DNA from: Parasponia andersonii
Lineage: Eukaryota; Streptophyta; Magnoliopsida; Rosales; Cannabaceae
DNA length: 64,000 bases
NCBI GenBank assembly: GCA_002914805.1
Contig: JXTB01000017.1
Span: 463,560 to 527,559 of the forward strand
Reading direction: 5' to 3'
This document shows positions 10,314 to 24,242 of the stretch, piece by piece. The stretch's first letter is position 1. Each line of letters opens with the position of its first letter. Made by a program: the position numbers and the translations under genes. The notes beneath the pieces are model-generated. The model ran no database searches, was not told the DNA's origin, and worked only from the letters and a program-made list of their open reading frames with translations.

Positions 10314-12611
10314 TAAAAATATAAAAATAGTTGCTTATAGTTGTATTTTTTATATAAAAATTTTCTTGGCATCCAAACAGTCAAATAACAGTGTCACGGT
10401 GATAGTATTTGGTTGAACTTGCACAGTACATGTAGCCTGTAGGCCTGCGCGCTGCGCCTATTGTTCAGTTATCACGCCAACAAGGATTAAACAACAGGCA
10501 TCAATGACAAAACGGCCAATTTATGATTTTACAACCTAATATTTATATCTGCCCATAATTAAATAAATAAATTGAGAAAAATACACGCATTTGATATTNA
10601 ATATCGGTAGGTTGTTTTTTTTTCATAACGAGTTAGTAACGTACGAACAAAGGAATTTATATTTGTCTATTTATTTATTTATTATTATTATTACTTAATT
10701 ATTTATTTTTGTGGTATGATGGAGATGAATGCTAGAAGGCTTTAGTCCGTCATCCTGGGTAATGTTGGGAGTTGGGACCACAAAAAGTAAGGACGTAGAA
10801 AACTTTGTTGTAATCGTAATATTATGTTGTGTCTTATTCAGACATACTCACCACTTCAACAGTATTCACCAGACATACATTTATATTCACTACTCTACAC
10901 TGCGGCTGCTCTCTATCTATTGTGTTTTTTTTTTTCTTATTACTTTTTATTTTCTTAATTGAGAGCATATGTAATAGACTGATTATTTTTCTAAATATTG
11001 TAAAATTTAATTGGACAAAATATATGAGCCTATGATACATTGATATAATTTATCATTCACAATACTAATTATGTACTAGACGGTAAACGCTCCGGTCACA
11101 GGTTTTCATTGAATACTTTTTGAGATACTTAAACTAGTGTATGATTGATTATAAACACAAATCACCAGTATGTCTTCAACAACATATAACCATCCCCTAT
11201 TATTTTGTATAGGCGGGTTCTTTATGCTATTCGAATGTATATCGTTTTAGAATCAAATTAGAATGGGAATTATATCCAAAAAATATAGGTAATAGAATTT
11301 AAATTTAAATTGATGCAGTGTTAATATGAAACAAGATATACCAATCAGTAGTGTTTCTAATTGTCCTACAATTTCAGATCAATGATAAAATAAAGATTAT
11401 ATATATATATATATATTTTTTTTTTTTGAGGAATAAAGATCGGGCATGTTAACCTTAAGAAAATAATACAACTTATACTAAAACATGAGATTTGTTAGCA
11501 ACTAACGTCTATGCTTATTATTATATTTAGACTGTCCATTAGTGTGCTGGTAAAATTTTTATAATTAACACTCTCTTTTAACCCTATGTATCTGAATTGG
11601 TAGGATGCCTAGCTAGCTAGCTATTTTCGTAGGTGTGAAACTTGAAAGCAACAAAACATGAGTCTATTAAATAGCATGCTCAATTTCGGAATAAGTTTCC
11701 ACTCTATAATAAGAAGTTGCATGGCTCAAAAGTCGCTACCTGCGTACTCATCATTATAAACCTGCAGACTCATCATTATAAAAATTCAAAACATGCAAGT
11801 ACAATATTCATATTTAGATGTATACAGTATATACGTATGAATATATAATGTAATCAGAAGCCTGCAAAAATAATTCATTGTTTTCTGTCCCTTGTTTCCT
11901 TTGACCAAATTGGTCGCCGATATATATATATATATATAGGCCCATCTTTGTATGTATGTTGACTCTTTCTTTTTCTTTGCTCTTCGATCTTTCTTTTTCC
12001 TCCCCTTCTGGAATAAAAGTATTTGGGTGCTTTCTTTCAAGTAATCAATAACCGCAGGCTTCTTCTTGTACATGAATATGAGTACACTTCATTATTATTA
12101 TTACCTTGCCAGAACTGAATGAATATGATCATCAGGAGAGATCTGCCGATACAACAATTCTTTTTTTTTTTTCCCTCCTTTTTGGAGGGGGAAAAGAACT
12201 ATAGAACTTCTCATTAAGTGAAATAAAATAAAAAAGAATTGTTTTTCTCTTAAATGAGGCGGGGCTGATAATCATTCTGATGAATTCCAAACTGAAACTT
12301 GTTTGAACAATATCGATTGTTGAATTCCCCACTTATTTAACTTAGCAGTTGGCATAATCTTAGCACTAGATATACATGAGATATGTTCTTAATTAGTTGA
12401 AATGGTTTACCAAATGCAGCCTATATAGTACATAATAATGACTGCCATATTCAACATAAATAGAACCTTTTTTTTTCCGAGTCAATACAGTTTAGTGGTA
12501 AACATACCTTCACACTCCTAAGAAAAAAAGTATATATATATATATATATATATTCATTGAGCTTATTTGTATAATTAGAGAGGACTAATTACGTACACTA
12601 TATATATATAT
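10314..12611. other. Intergenic, no gene seen
   Basis: One undetermined base lies at 10599. The open frame at 10729-10962 starts in higher-complexity sequence but ends in a low-complexity Tyr/Phe/Leu run and matches nothing I recognise. (TA)n tracts sit at about 11399-11417, 11921-11937 and 12532-12552. The other short frames (for example 11786-12073 on the - strand) are low-complexity Lys/Tyr/Ile stretches and not credible genes. Confidence 0.6.
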
Positions 12612-12854
12612 GGTTGCCAATCCAATAGGTATTTTTTTTCTTTACCTATGGGTATGTATTTTTTTTTTAGCCGTTAGATCACCATTAAATGGTGATCCAA
12701 TGGCTATAACGAAGTGCATGAAAAGATGTGCATCATTAATGCTCTTTCTCTCTCTTATTTTTTACAATAAAAAAATATACATAGTAAATTTTCATTGGCC
12801 AAATTGATACCTATGCATAGGTAAAAAAAATAAATACCTACTGGATTGGTGCCC
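12612..12854 (-). mobile_element. (TA)n-associated MITE, copy 2
   Basis: This is the same family as 1906-2140 in reverse orientation. It begins GGTTGCCAATCCAATAGGTA, runs through GATCACCATTAAATGGTGATC (hairpin) and GTGCATCATTAATGCTC, and ends CTACTGGATTGGTGCCC. A TATATA tract lies directly before it and CTATATTA after it. It is the best preserved copy for the GGTTGCC end. Confidence 0.82.
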
Positions 12855-13819
12855 TATATTATCCGAGTGATATTTCAACGGAAATTTTTTTTTTACTAAA
12901 TCCAATTTAATGGCTAAAATAATATTAGTAGATTTACTAAAAATATTATTATAATTAACACATGTATAAATATAGAAAGTTATTTAAAACAAAAAAATAT
13001 GGATAACCTCATGAGTTAGTCAATTTATTTTATTTTATTTTTTATAAGAAAATAAAACTAATAAAAAATACTTAATAATCTTAAATCACTCTTAATATCT
13101 TATTCGTTGAAAAAAAAAAATAACAACAAAAGATGTACAAATTTTAAGCTGCTTGACGCATAATTTTTTTAAAATAAATTTTCTTTCAATATAGTTGTTT
13201 TATTCATTTTTTTTATTTAAGAAAACAACTTATTCATAATATGAAAATTATGCTATCTTAGATTTTACTAGTAAAAAAGAAATTTTATGAAATATAAAAG
13301 CTACAATAGTACATATAATTTTAAATTAAAGATGACTAAAAAAATTAAACTTAAAAAAAAAAGAATTAAAAATTAATATATTGAATAAGATAACCTATTA
13401 TTATAAATTTATTTCCAAATTAATAAAATTTATCCAGAGCAAAAACAAAAATATCTATTAAAAACTCATTATATATATATAGTTCCCAATGCACGCACAG
13501 TATAAGTGCCAAAATAAGAAATTTAAGTATAGGAATGAAACGAGACTTTCTTATTAATAAATGACTACTAAAGTAATTAATCCTTTTTTTTAAATCTGAT
13601 CGATTATGCTTATGTATAACATTCGAGAACTACCAGCACGGCCTATATATAGGTCCCATGATCCCATCATCGAAGAAGCCCAACATTCAAGCTCGGCATA
13701 ATATTTCTTTGAGATTGGGATTAATGTATTGCGGGGCTAGGACCTAGAAGTAGGACGACCGGACGAGCATATATATATATGAATCCTCAAGGTCCCATGA
13801 CATATAAATATGTAAATAT

Positions 13820-13862
<43 letters not shown>

Positions 13863-16342
13863 ATTGTCATCTTCGAAAATCTGTGGATGTAATATTTTGG
13901 ACCACAGCCCAAGCTTAGAAATGGACCCAAATTATGTCCATCCTTTAAAAAGATAAAATAAAAATTCGTTTGTGGTTTTATTTTTCACTCTGAATTTTTA
14001 TTTGTATTGTTTGAAATTGAAATTTTGATATGGCTGTAGGTACACTCTAGTAGTATTTTCTTTTTAAAAAGTCTAAATATCTTTCCCCGAGTAACATAAT
14101 AACTAAAATTTCTCTACAATTTTAGATCTATCATGATCTTATTATTAATTTTTGACAAAAACTAACTGTGATCATTTTAACACAGTGCTTCATAGACGTT
14201 AAACGATATAATTAAGTTTAAAGACTAACAAAAAATAATGTCAAAGTTTCAAAGACCCCAATTTCTTTGTTGGACAAAAAAAAAAAAGAAAAGAAAAAGA
14301 AAAATACTTTGTAGAATATATATATTTAAAAAAATGAAAAAGGAAACAAATGACGAGTAGACTAGAGAGCACCACGACACCAATATTTAAGGGCGATGGG
14401 ACTATTCAACCATGGTAGATTATAATTTAATTATTCAAACTAGAAAACAGCACATCATAACTCAAACAACCTAATTAATTAAATTCAAATTAAAGTTTTT
14501 GTCATCAAATATTTAACCTCCTAGTTGTGTTCCCTTCAAGCGTCCATGCGCATAAGATTTTGTGGACCTAATAATATATAAGCTAAGTAGTATGATTCTG
14601 AAAGATAGGGTAAAAATCATTTGATGCATTGGAGAACAGTGAAAGCTGAAAACATTAACTAATTAATCGTGTTTTTCTTGAATATTGCATTATGACATAG
14701 AACAAATTAATTAATTAACACGTATTTATTAGATGATAACGAATATTGGATTGGGCCATTGTCTCCCTAATTGTAATGGCTGTAATACGTGTAGTTCCAC
14801 GTCTCACCAATAATGTTCATATTGTCTTTTTTTTTTTTATAGAAAGTTAGATCCATTAAAACAGAGCGGAGCTCGAAAGAGTACAAAGAAATATCATATT
14901 GTCTTGTAATTATTGAACTTTATCTTTTTTTAGCTATGAAAATTGGAGAGTGTGCCATTTTTTCGCACTTCACTTTAACAAACGTCCATTTTTTTATTTT
15001 TATGGCTAAATAATTGAGTATATGTACTTTCATACTTAATATATCTACTTATACTGGCTTTAATTTATGTACTAAATATATATTAGTTTTAAAACAAAGT
15101 ACATTAGGACGTTTGAAAAACTGATATATACTTAAAAACAGTAAAAAATTCAGTCATTTTGCAATAAAAACCTTTATTATTTCAACAGCAAATTAATCTT
15201 TTCTTATCTAATGGGAGCAAGAATCCGCTTAATCACATTGTGACCCTTGAAAGATATAAGCATAGTAACTTGATATATTTTTCTTTTCTTGAAAGGGATT
15301 TTTAGTTTTTTTTTTCGAAATTTTTTATTGTGTAGGAAAAAAACGAACTTACATATGATTTAAGGCTTACATCACGAGAGAGACCATTAATAAATGGGCT
15401 CCAATTTATGTTGATGTTGGCCTCCAATTCTTAAATGGGGTGCGACCGTATGTCGGGAAAAGTCAGCAATCATACCCAACATGAGGATTGTTTGGAGGGG
15501 ACAACTCCTATCTCCATAATTATATACATTTTTATACTATCGTACTTTAATTCTTATTATTAATATTGCTCATCTCCCTAACTAAATTTATGAAAAACCA
15601 GAGTTTAGTTGGAATAAGAAACTACCCTAATAATCATGCTGCCTTCCAAACCGCATATGCATATAAAAATATAAAAGAATGTATCAGACTAGCATGCTCT
15701 ATTATGAGCTAGTGTGACTTGGTTGGAAATAACAAACATTTCCAATATTTTTAAGGCTTATTTAGCACAATAATTTTGACCATCTGAGGTGGGTAATACT
15801 CCAGGCTAATCTATATTTCAGTGACATTGTAAAGGTGCCACATATTATGAGCTTTTATTTTTAGTAGTTACTTTCTTCCTTTTCAAAAGATTTTAGGTAT
15901 AATGAATGTTCTCGTTGCATTCTATTACGGAAAATCCTAAAAGAGCACCAATGCTACTCAAGTACATGATTTCAGTTTTTGTCCAATCATATTATGGCAG
16001 TATAGTAGCTATTTATAAACATATAGAAACCATGTATAGCTAGCCGAAAATGTAAAACATAAGAAAAAGTTGGTAAACCAAAATTTTCTCCGAGGACAAA
16101 CATTAAAGAAATATGAGTTAGACAATAGACCGTGACTGATGAGTACTGGAATTTTCTCAAATGAACAAAACGCAAATCAATTATAATCAGTTAGAAAGGA
16201 TGATCATTGATCAGGTCCACTCTCTCACATTATATTATGAACAAAATCTCACTACATCTTAGCTTAAAAAAAAAGGAAAGAAATCTCAATTTATATATAT
16301 ATTAAAAAAGAAAGAAATCTCAATTTATATATATATATATAT
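12855..16342. other. Intergenic, no gene seen
   Basis: AT-rich DNA with (TA)n tracts, the largest at about 13825-13855. A GC-richer patch at 13630-13760 has no open frame or motif I can name. Near 16268-16342 a purine-rich AAGAAATCTCAATTTATAT block is directly repeated just before the next MITE. Confidence 0.6.
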
Positions 16343-16570
16343 TAGCACCAATCCAATAATTATTTTTTTATTTTATTTATATATAAGTATTATTTTGGTC
16401 CATAAAAGTTTATCATCCATATTTTTTTATATTAAAAAATAAAAAAAAATATTCATAATATATATTTTTTATATATTTTATTATAATTATTGGATCTCCA
16501 TTAAATTATAATCTAACTACTAAAAAAAAATACATAAACATAAATAAAAAAATAGCTATTAAATGCCTAT
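16343..16570 (+). mobile_element. (TA)n-associated MITE, copy 3 (heavily decayed)
   Basis: It begins AGCACCAATCCAATAATTAT after a (TA)n run. The internal order matches copy 1 with many C-to-T or G-to-A changes: TTTGGTCCATAAAAGTTTATCAT, then ATTGGATCTCCATTAAATTATAATC where copy 1 has the hairpin, then AAAAAAATACATAAACATAA. The hairpin is broken, so this looks like one of the older copies. Confidence 0.65.
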
Positions 16571-19500
16571 ACGTACAAATATATACGCCTAAAGAATCTT
16601 GCATAAGAAATTAAGCTGGCATAATCCTTCGGACTTCTTGAGAGATAGCTAGTCATAATCTTTCAAGACATAAAGCAATATTTTAATTGTAATCATATAG
16701 AGTTACGTACATCAGAATAGGCAGTTGGAACTTGGAAGCTAAATTAGATAGACATGTATATGAGAACCTTTTTTTAAAAAAAATATATGAGAACCTTATT
16801 TTATATCTATATATGGGGACATACGACAATTATTATGTCTAAGCACCACGTGATTTGTTCCTTTCCACAAATGTAACCAAAAATTAAAAGAATATTATAA
16901 CACAGAAACTGAATAAATAAACAAAAGTAAACTTGATGAGCAAACGTCTTGATGAGAAATCAATACAAATCAGCCACATCATTATAAAGATTACCACACT
17001 TAATTTGTTTGTTCTGAATATTGTGCACTACGTACGAGATAATGAATTTAATTGCCCTGGCTCTTCAATTAATTAGTAGATTCTCACGTCTTTATAATAA
17101 TATTTGCTTCTTCACCTCGTGGTCTGGCCTTCATTAATTTGTTCAAATTTCTGATTAAAAAAAAATCAACCAGCAGTCCTGCTTGTTTTGGAATGGAATA
17201 TTTATGGTAATTATACTTTAATTAGTTACATGTTGATTAAGGGGAAAAGATGCAGCTCGTATCACATATATATATATATTTTACGTTTATTTCTTTAATT
17301 ATATACTTTTCAATCTTCAAATGTAACACAACAAGAAGTAACTCTCGTTTTTTCGTAAACTCTTCACAACTCTAATAAACACAAACTTATATTCATTTAT
17401 TTGAAAGCCATACATATATCAGGAGACTTCACCAATTTAACTACTATGTGACAAATAATCAAATATAATCCCTTTCTTAATTTGTAAATTAAGTAGCGAG
17501 TCAATTCCATTCCAAGTACTCCCTAACTAGCTAGCTAGCATTTCGATCTTATGCAGTATGACAAGTTAATTAAATATTCCACTCCAAGTCCCAAACTAGC
17601 AATTATATATATATATATATATAGAGAGAGAGAATTGCGTACTCTTAACCCAGCTATAGATAGACTTTAATTTTGTCAATTTTGAGAAGTCATATACTAA
17701 ATTTGACAAAATACACACATTTGAAGTTCCATGACATTGCACGTTAAAGATACAGATGATTACAAAACACCTAAAACTTTGTCTGAAAAACCAGCTAGAA
17801 AAAGTAGTAATTTGCCCTCGTATAGCTAAGCAATCCCAAGTGTGAAACGACAAGTGTTTGGCTTAGGTTAGAAAGAGGTCCACATCATGTCCAACACTAG
17901 GTTCCCGCTTAAGGGGACAATTACCCTACGATTTCATTTCTGCCATTTATTGCTGTTAATTCCTCAAATATCATATTTGTTATTTAGTTAATTATACAAT
18001 AGCCCTTAGTACATAACACTCTAATGTTTGAGCCATACCTAAAAAGGTTTAGACAAACAATCGCAATCTCAATTATACTGTCTCAGGTTTTCATTTCCAA
18101 GAGTCATAGGAGCTTAGTTTTTTAAAAAAATCTTATTAAGAAATAATTAAAAAATTTAAAGGTTAGGACATCAGTCAGTCTTGCGCTAAGTCAAATTTAT
18201 TTAGTGCTCTCTTCGGGAAATTCTTTATGAATTAAATGCTATACCTCATGATTCATGACTATTGCAACCATCTTTCCAAAACATTGCCTTCTGAAATAAA
18301 AAAATAAAAAGTCCACGATTGACACTAGAAATCATATTGTTTTTCACTTAGAAATAAATAATTCGGTGATGCATTTGTATGCACCTTGTTGACACATATT
18401 GGGCTAAAGATGGCGTTTTTATTAATAGAATGAGGAAGAAAGTGGCAAAATATATATACACATACTTTATATTACACATATTAGATTGAGCACGTCCCAA
18501 CCAATTAGGTTGCTACCTAATTAAACCATTAAGTATTTGCAATATTCAAACCAAAAAAAAAATTTGATGAAAAGGAAAGTAAAAAGTGAAAGTAATTCAT
18601 TAGTAGAAATTGTTTTTGTTTAGCTATATATCCAATAAAAGTCACTTGGCTTTGGCTACAAATTTTCAAAAATTTATGTTTTAGGCCTTAAAAAGTGTAA
18701 AGAAAGGAACTTTAGTTATCTTATGTGCAAGGCCAAAATTTGTCATGTTTATAGATGTGAACAAAAACAAAACTCAATATTAAATATGGTATTCACAATC
18801 ACAATCTAACCAACATGAAGTTACACGTTATCTCAAGGTCCCAACCAAGTTCCCTAATTAATAAGTAGGCAAGACAATTGAGAAACATGAGAATGAAGAG
18901 GATATATGAATATGTGACACTTGTGGTATATAATTCCCAAAAAGAAAAGATGGCAAGTTGATACGTTGGTTGTAGGATGGGAACAAACATTGGTGTTGTT
19001 GTTTTCCAAATTTATACATGGAGGCACCTTGATTGCACCACCATATGTGTTCTTTGCCCCCATCTACTTGATTTGGGACCTTCATGTCTGGCCAAACTAC
19101 ATTCTTTCTTTTCGAGTTTTTTTCAATTAAATTTATTTTACATTTGAACTTTAGGAGTTTCGTTTAGTAAAATTTATTTACAACTACAAATAGTGCGTGC
19201 TTTTGAATACTAGATTATATCGAAATCATAACATATCATAATTGAAGAACTGTACAAATTTGACGAATTATAATAACAATTTATTGATTTGGAGATATTC
19301 AGTGCTTGTAATGGTGTTTCTTTTACCCACACCTCAAAGTTTTCTTTTCAAAATGTAGTTTTAACACGGCCTTGTAAATAAAATGTCAATGGACATGTCA
19401 ATTTGGATCTTCCTAGTTTGATCATTATTTAACTTCATTCAATCCTTGTTTATTATTTTGGGCCCATAATTTGTACCCTACTTGGACCTAATATTTAATT

Positions 19501-21476
19501 GCGTCAATGGTGGGGGAGTACAATAAAACTTTCGAGTCATGGGGAATCCAAGTCAGTCTGGTCTATTTTAAGCCCAAATGCATGGGACCTATTTGTGAAC
19601 TGTTCTTTTTCTTTTCGGCCAAGCAGATTCTCAAGAAACAAACAAACGTATTTTTTAGATAGATTTTGAAGTCCAAGTTTACCTCTGAAACTTGAGGGGA
19701 GAATAAATAGGGATGAATTGGACAAAATTTTAAAAAAAAATCCCTTATCAACAAGTTGTGAGCTAAAAAATTATATGTAATTGTGATTTTCTAGGAGTTC
19801 ATGATTTATGGAAGTTAAAAAAAAATTAAATGATGTCATAATAGTAATGAAGAGAAAACTTAAAGGTGCAAGAAAATAGTGAAAAGTCGTAAGGTTAAAA
19901 AGAACTTTTTCTAGTAAAATATTCTTTTTGTTATTTACTGAAAAAACAAAAGAGATAAATATGGAAACAAAAAAAGTTTTCCAAACTCCAAAATTTACTT
20001 CTTGTGCCTTTCAAAAAAAAAAAATTAACTTCTTGTGTTTTTAATAAAGTTTTTCCTGAGTAGCTTTCAAAAGTAAGTGTGTTTCCACATTTTAAAGGAC
20101 TGTAATCCAATGTGAATCCAAATACCCAAATTTGGAAGAATAATAAAAATTCTGGATGAAATTATTTCCCATAATTATTATAATCTTGAAGAATAATTCC
20201 GTATAAACAAAACAAAAACGTAATCAAATTTATGATTGAAACAAAATAATTTCTTACTTTTTAATTATGTATACTAGTGAAGAAGTTTAAAATCCAAAAG
20301 ACACCAATTGACTACCTTTTCCACCAATATGTATACATCTTCTAAAGCCCAAATTACATTGGCTAGATTCATATTCAAAAAATCGAAAGACTGCCTCCAC
20401 AGGACATCCATCATAGCTGAATGAGCAAATGCCAATTCCATATTATTCTGTATCCCATTCAACATTGAAGAAATCCCAAATATGTGGTTCTTGATTACCC
20501 AAAAGTTAGTTAACCCTCTATTTTCAGTTGCCATTATGTGAAGCGCCCCAACTTAGATTGGACTCTCACTATGCTGAAAACCATGGAAAAATAAAAATTT
20601 TCCACAGCCAAAGAACATGAAAACGAAAAGCAACAAACTTGCTTTTCAATCAATCAACATCTACAGCACAAAACTGAAATTTGGGTGGACATTGCTAGTA
20701 ATCAAATCGGATAGAGGCTTGGGAGAGTGCATATACAAGAACCCCACCTTCAAAACCCACAAACAATTTTCTCGAAAAGATGGCACGAAAATGCTCAATT
20801 TTTTTTTTTTTTCCGAGCACTATAGGCATCACCACAATTAACGTATTACCAAATATCTCACAGTAGAATAGAAAAAACTTTTAAGACTAAACTGATGTTT
20901 CCATTACATTATTACGTAACTGATATGTAGAAACGATGGTGATTACATCAATTGTAACGATAATTTTACCATTTTTCTTCGTCTTTAGTTTTGGTTGAAT
21001 TGTGCTAAAATTTTCAAGCAAAATCATTTCCAATTGTATGAGTGGCGGTTTGTCTTAGGCTGATTGTAGGGTCGATGCCACCTGTGTAGTCCCCAAAAGG
21101 GAGATCTTACTTAGAATCTGACATGTGGGTAGCATCTCTATCTGGGACATTTTCTCGAACATATGGAGGGCGTCACAACAAATTCAAAGGGAGACACCAG
21201 GCAGCACAATATGGACATGGTTGCCTTTAGTTTTAGAAAATTGCCATGCAGTAACAGCCATTCTTGTCAAAATGATAGGTCAGAACAGGCTCTTTGGAGG
21301 TTACGTGGCCATATTAGTAACTGCACATTTTAATGCTCTTATCCGTTTGGTATGAACAGCAAAAAAAACTTTATATCATAAACCTAAAAATCGTTGCAGA
21401 TGGCCTTTTTTATCCCCCCTAATAGAGATGTTTTCGATTGATTCATTTATTAAACTGCATTTTTTCTGTCACCTAA
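16571..21476. other. Intergenic, no gene recognised
   Basis: The stretch is about 4.9 kb. Overlapping frames around 18854-19130 on both strands and one at 20274-20534 (-) are of ordinary complexity but match no family I know, and none has a supportive splice or promoter context. 21040-21355 is less AT-rich than its surroundings and may be a fragment of a repeat or gene; I cannot assign it. Confidence 0.5.
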
Positions 21477-21719
21477 CCCTGTTTGGTGACACGGAAAAAA
21501 TAAGCAAAACATACTCACCCAAAGTTATATAAAACTATATTTTGAAAATTTTCATTTTTCAATCAATTTGTCAAAATTCTACATATAATAAAAAATAACA
21601 TAAAATCTAATTCCAGTGAAAAAAAAAATTTCTCAATTTTATTTGAATCCAAATAAGAAAAAGTGAAATCTTATGAATTTTTTTTTTTCTCTCCCTCAAA
21701 ATCTAGATTCCAAACAGGG
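21477..21719. mobile_element. Small TIR element with CCCTGTTTGG ends
   Basis: The 243-bp segment starts CCCTGTTTGG and ends CCAAACAGGG, a perfect 10-bp inverted pair. The interior is AT-rich and non-coding. Ends of the CTGTTTGG type are common among small plant DNA transposons. I could not define a target duplication, so the assignment stays tentative. Confidence 0.5.
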
Positions 21720-22352
21720 CCAAATTGACGCATTTTAATAAATGAATCAGTCTACCAGGATTGATATGATTATTTATTTGGTTAAAAATCCGTTTGCAAA
21801 ACGGTGCCTACAAATTTATAAACTCGGTGAAAGGAATATCAAACTATCTACAAGAAACGAAGACCAACTTATAATAAAATTTTAACCAAACAGTATTAAC
21901 CAATTATAGACTCATAGTATTAATGTCAATCACATTATACCTCCCCTACCAATATGAAGCTCCTGATTTTTATTTTTCCCCGTGTACAGATATGCTAAAG
22001 CAATCCAAAAAAGACCGAACTGAAGAATAGCAGTTCTGCTCCATTCCCTCTATTTAGGCTTTTACTCGGCCCAATTACTTTTTATACAGGGTGGTTCACT
22101 ATATTTGGGCCCTTAAGTGAATGATAGTATGGAGACAACTTTATAAATAACAGTTTTTAGAAGATATATCTGTAATTTAGTAATGGACTGAAGTTTTTAG
22201 AAAATTGGCAGTTTTATACCAAAAAGTAACTTTTGACTAAAATTTATTCACACTGAAACAACTATTGAAGAAAAAAGAGACAAGGTCAACAAAAAGGCAA
22301 AAAGAGAATTATATCATTAGAAAGTTTCAATCTCTCTTGTCGTTCTCGTAGA
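21720..22352. other. Intergenic, no gene seen
   Basis: AT-rich sequence with no credible open frame and no repeat structure that I can see. Confidence 0.5.
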
Positions 22353-23180
22353 GTTCCTCTCATCATTCATGTGATATGTTCTCCTCCACAACTGGGTTGA
22401 ACTAAGCTTAATACAGATGGAGCTGCTAACGTTAGTCTTGGTCATTCAGATTGTAGTGGTGTTTTTCGCAAACTGTCATAGTTTTTTGTTCAGAGTTGTT
22501 TTGCCTTTCCTTTAGGTAACTGTTTTACATTTAATGATGAGCTTCTGGCGGTTATTCATGTTATTGATTATACAAGGGAGAAAGGCTGAACTTGTCCTTT
22601 CTTAGAAAGTGATTTTTTTTTTTTTTTTTTGTGGTGGTTAATCTGGTGTGCTTTTGCAGTCTTAATGTTCCTCGTATCATTCATGTGATATGGTCTCCTC
22701 CATAACTGAGTTGAATTAAGCTTAATGCGGATGGAGCAACTAATGATAGTGATTGTGGTGGTCTTTTTCGCAAACTATCGTAGTTTTGTTAAGGAAAAGC
22801 GGTTATTGATGTTGTTGATTATGCAAAGGAGAAAGGTTCGACTTGTCCTTTCTTAGAAAGTGATTTTTTTTTTTGGTTAACTTAGCGTGCTTTTGCAATC
22901 TTAATGTTCTTTGGAGATGGCTCTCTCGCTGGTTTAATTGTCTTTCCTATTTTTCTTTGATGAAAATTCAACTATCTCACATTCTTCGTGAAGGCAATTT
23001 TTGGCAGATGCCCTTTCTTCTAGAGCTACTAGCCTTCAAGAACTAGTTTGGTGGAGCCCTGCTCCAGAATTTTCTGGCAAGGTTTGGGTTGCTGATATGT
23101 ATATTATAATCAATTATCGTTTTGTTCAATGGGTGAATATGTGTGCTCTTTTTCCCTGTGTCTTTGACTTTTGGTAATCC
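22353..23180 (+). pseudogene. RNase H-domain retroelement relic with internal tandem duplication
   Basis: Broken frames on the + strand resemble the RNase H domain found at the C-terminus of plant non-LTR retrotransposons and related 'putative ribonuclease H' proteins. They read TKLNTDGAANVSLGHSDCSG (first catalytic Asp in NTDGAA), GNCFTFNDELLAVIHV (the conserved Glu region), FLESD, then IQLSHILREGNF. After a frameshift follow ADALSSRATSLQELVWWSPAP and NYRFVQW. The 5' part is duplicated: 22353-22666 and 22667-22906 are homologous (both carry ATCATTCATGTGATATG and AAGCTTAAT), the second with an internal deletion of about 75 bp. In-frame stops and length-variable T runs mark it as dead. Whether it came from a LINE or from a single-domain RNase H gene cannot be decided here, because no reverse transcriptase is visible upstream. 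Confidence 0.72.
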
Positions 23181-23330
23181 CATTCGAATTCTCCACTATC
23201 AAATCAAGAGAATGGGCTTAAATGTCTCTTTTACATAACAAATGATTTCTCCTTAGGCATACTCACGCCTTTACCTTTAAATCTGGCTCTATCACGTCTA
23301 ACTCGGATTATTTAGACTCTGATACTAATT
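23181..23330. other. Leader-like stretch with a primer-binding-site match
   Basis: GACTCTGATACTA at 23315-23327 is, on the - strand, one base from TGGTATCAGAGTC, the usual plant copia primer-binding site complementary to initiator tRNA-Met. It lies where expected for a - strand element whose LTR begins just to the right. Only about 150 bp of interior precedes it before the RNase H relic. Confidence 0.5.
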
Positions 23331-24242
23331 TTATCTAAACTGGACTGTTTATGAATCTGGTGTCAACCTTAACTCACAAATACAATTTTGGTTTTATGTT
23401 GATACACTCAACTAGAATCTTTATTAAGAATATAATTGATATAAGGTAAGCCTAGAGAGAATAAATGAGAACACAAGATATAATCTAGTTTAGCTCAATT
23501 GATTTTTTGTGAAAAAGTGAATTTGAAAGTTTGATTCACGAAAGATGATTTGAACAACTTAAAAATATATTTAAAGCAATGTAGGAATGTTTAAAAGTTG
23601 TTTCAACTATTAGAAAAGTTTCTATTTATATTTTAGAATGAAAACTTATCGTTTTAGATCGTTTGACAAACAATCTATCATTTTCGATAGACCAAAAAGC
23701 CGTTGAAAGTATAGTTGTAATAGTCAAATTTGAAAATCTATTAAAAAATGGGACAAATAATCGCTAGATCGATTCTGAAGGCCTGCCAAAAACACGCGAG
23801 AGCTATTTTTGAATTTTATTTCAAACCTTTTTCGATTACTTTCAAAATATGACTTCATAAATTGATTTTTTTAATGTAATATGGGAATTATAGAAATTCA
23901 TAAATCAATTTAAAAATTTGTCTAAAATAAATTTTTTATTTTAATTAGAGATAAACAAGTTTGACAGTTTTAGTTTGAAAAATTTGAGCCATTAAGATCA
24001 TATTATATGTAAACAAATATTCAAGTACAAGAACTGAGTATATAACTTTTGCTAATTTAGGTCTTGTAATCTTAAATTTTGTCTTTAAGTTCTTTTTCAT
24101 AATCCATCTTGAATGTCTTGTGATTATTTTAATTTTGACTCGTTACATACTCAAATAAATTATTAGTTCTTAATCATATATTTATTAACTTCAAAATTCA
24201 AAATATGAGTTTAAAATTGACGATACAAATCATGACTCAACA
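23331..24242 (-). repeat. Probable copia LTR, truncated element
   Basis: On the - strand the stretch starts TGTTGAGTCATGATTTG at 24242 and runs to the primer-binding-like site at 23327, an LTR length of about 0.9 kb. No second LTR is visible, so this would be an element truncated within its leader. The TG start fits an LTR; the inner end has decayed. No open frame is present. Confidence 0.5.

Noticed and set aside
12610-12807. 65-codon frame with a hydrophobic start
   Set aside because: It is a read-through of MITE copy 2; other copies of the element do not preserve the frame.
18854-19130. Set of overlapping frames on both strands, possibly a small gene
   Set aside because: Composition is normal but no frame shows a known motif, and no splice or promoter context singles one out.
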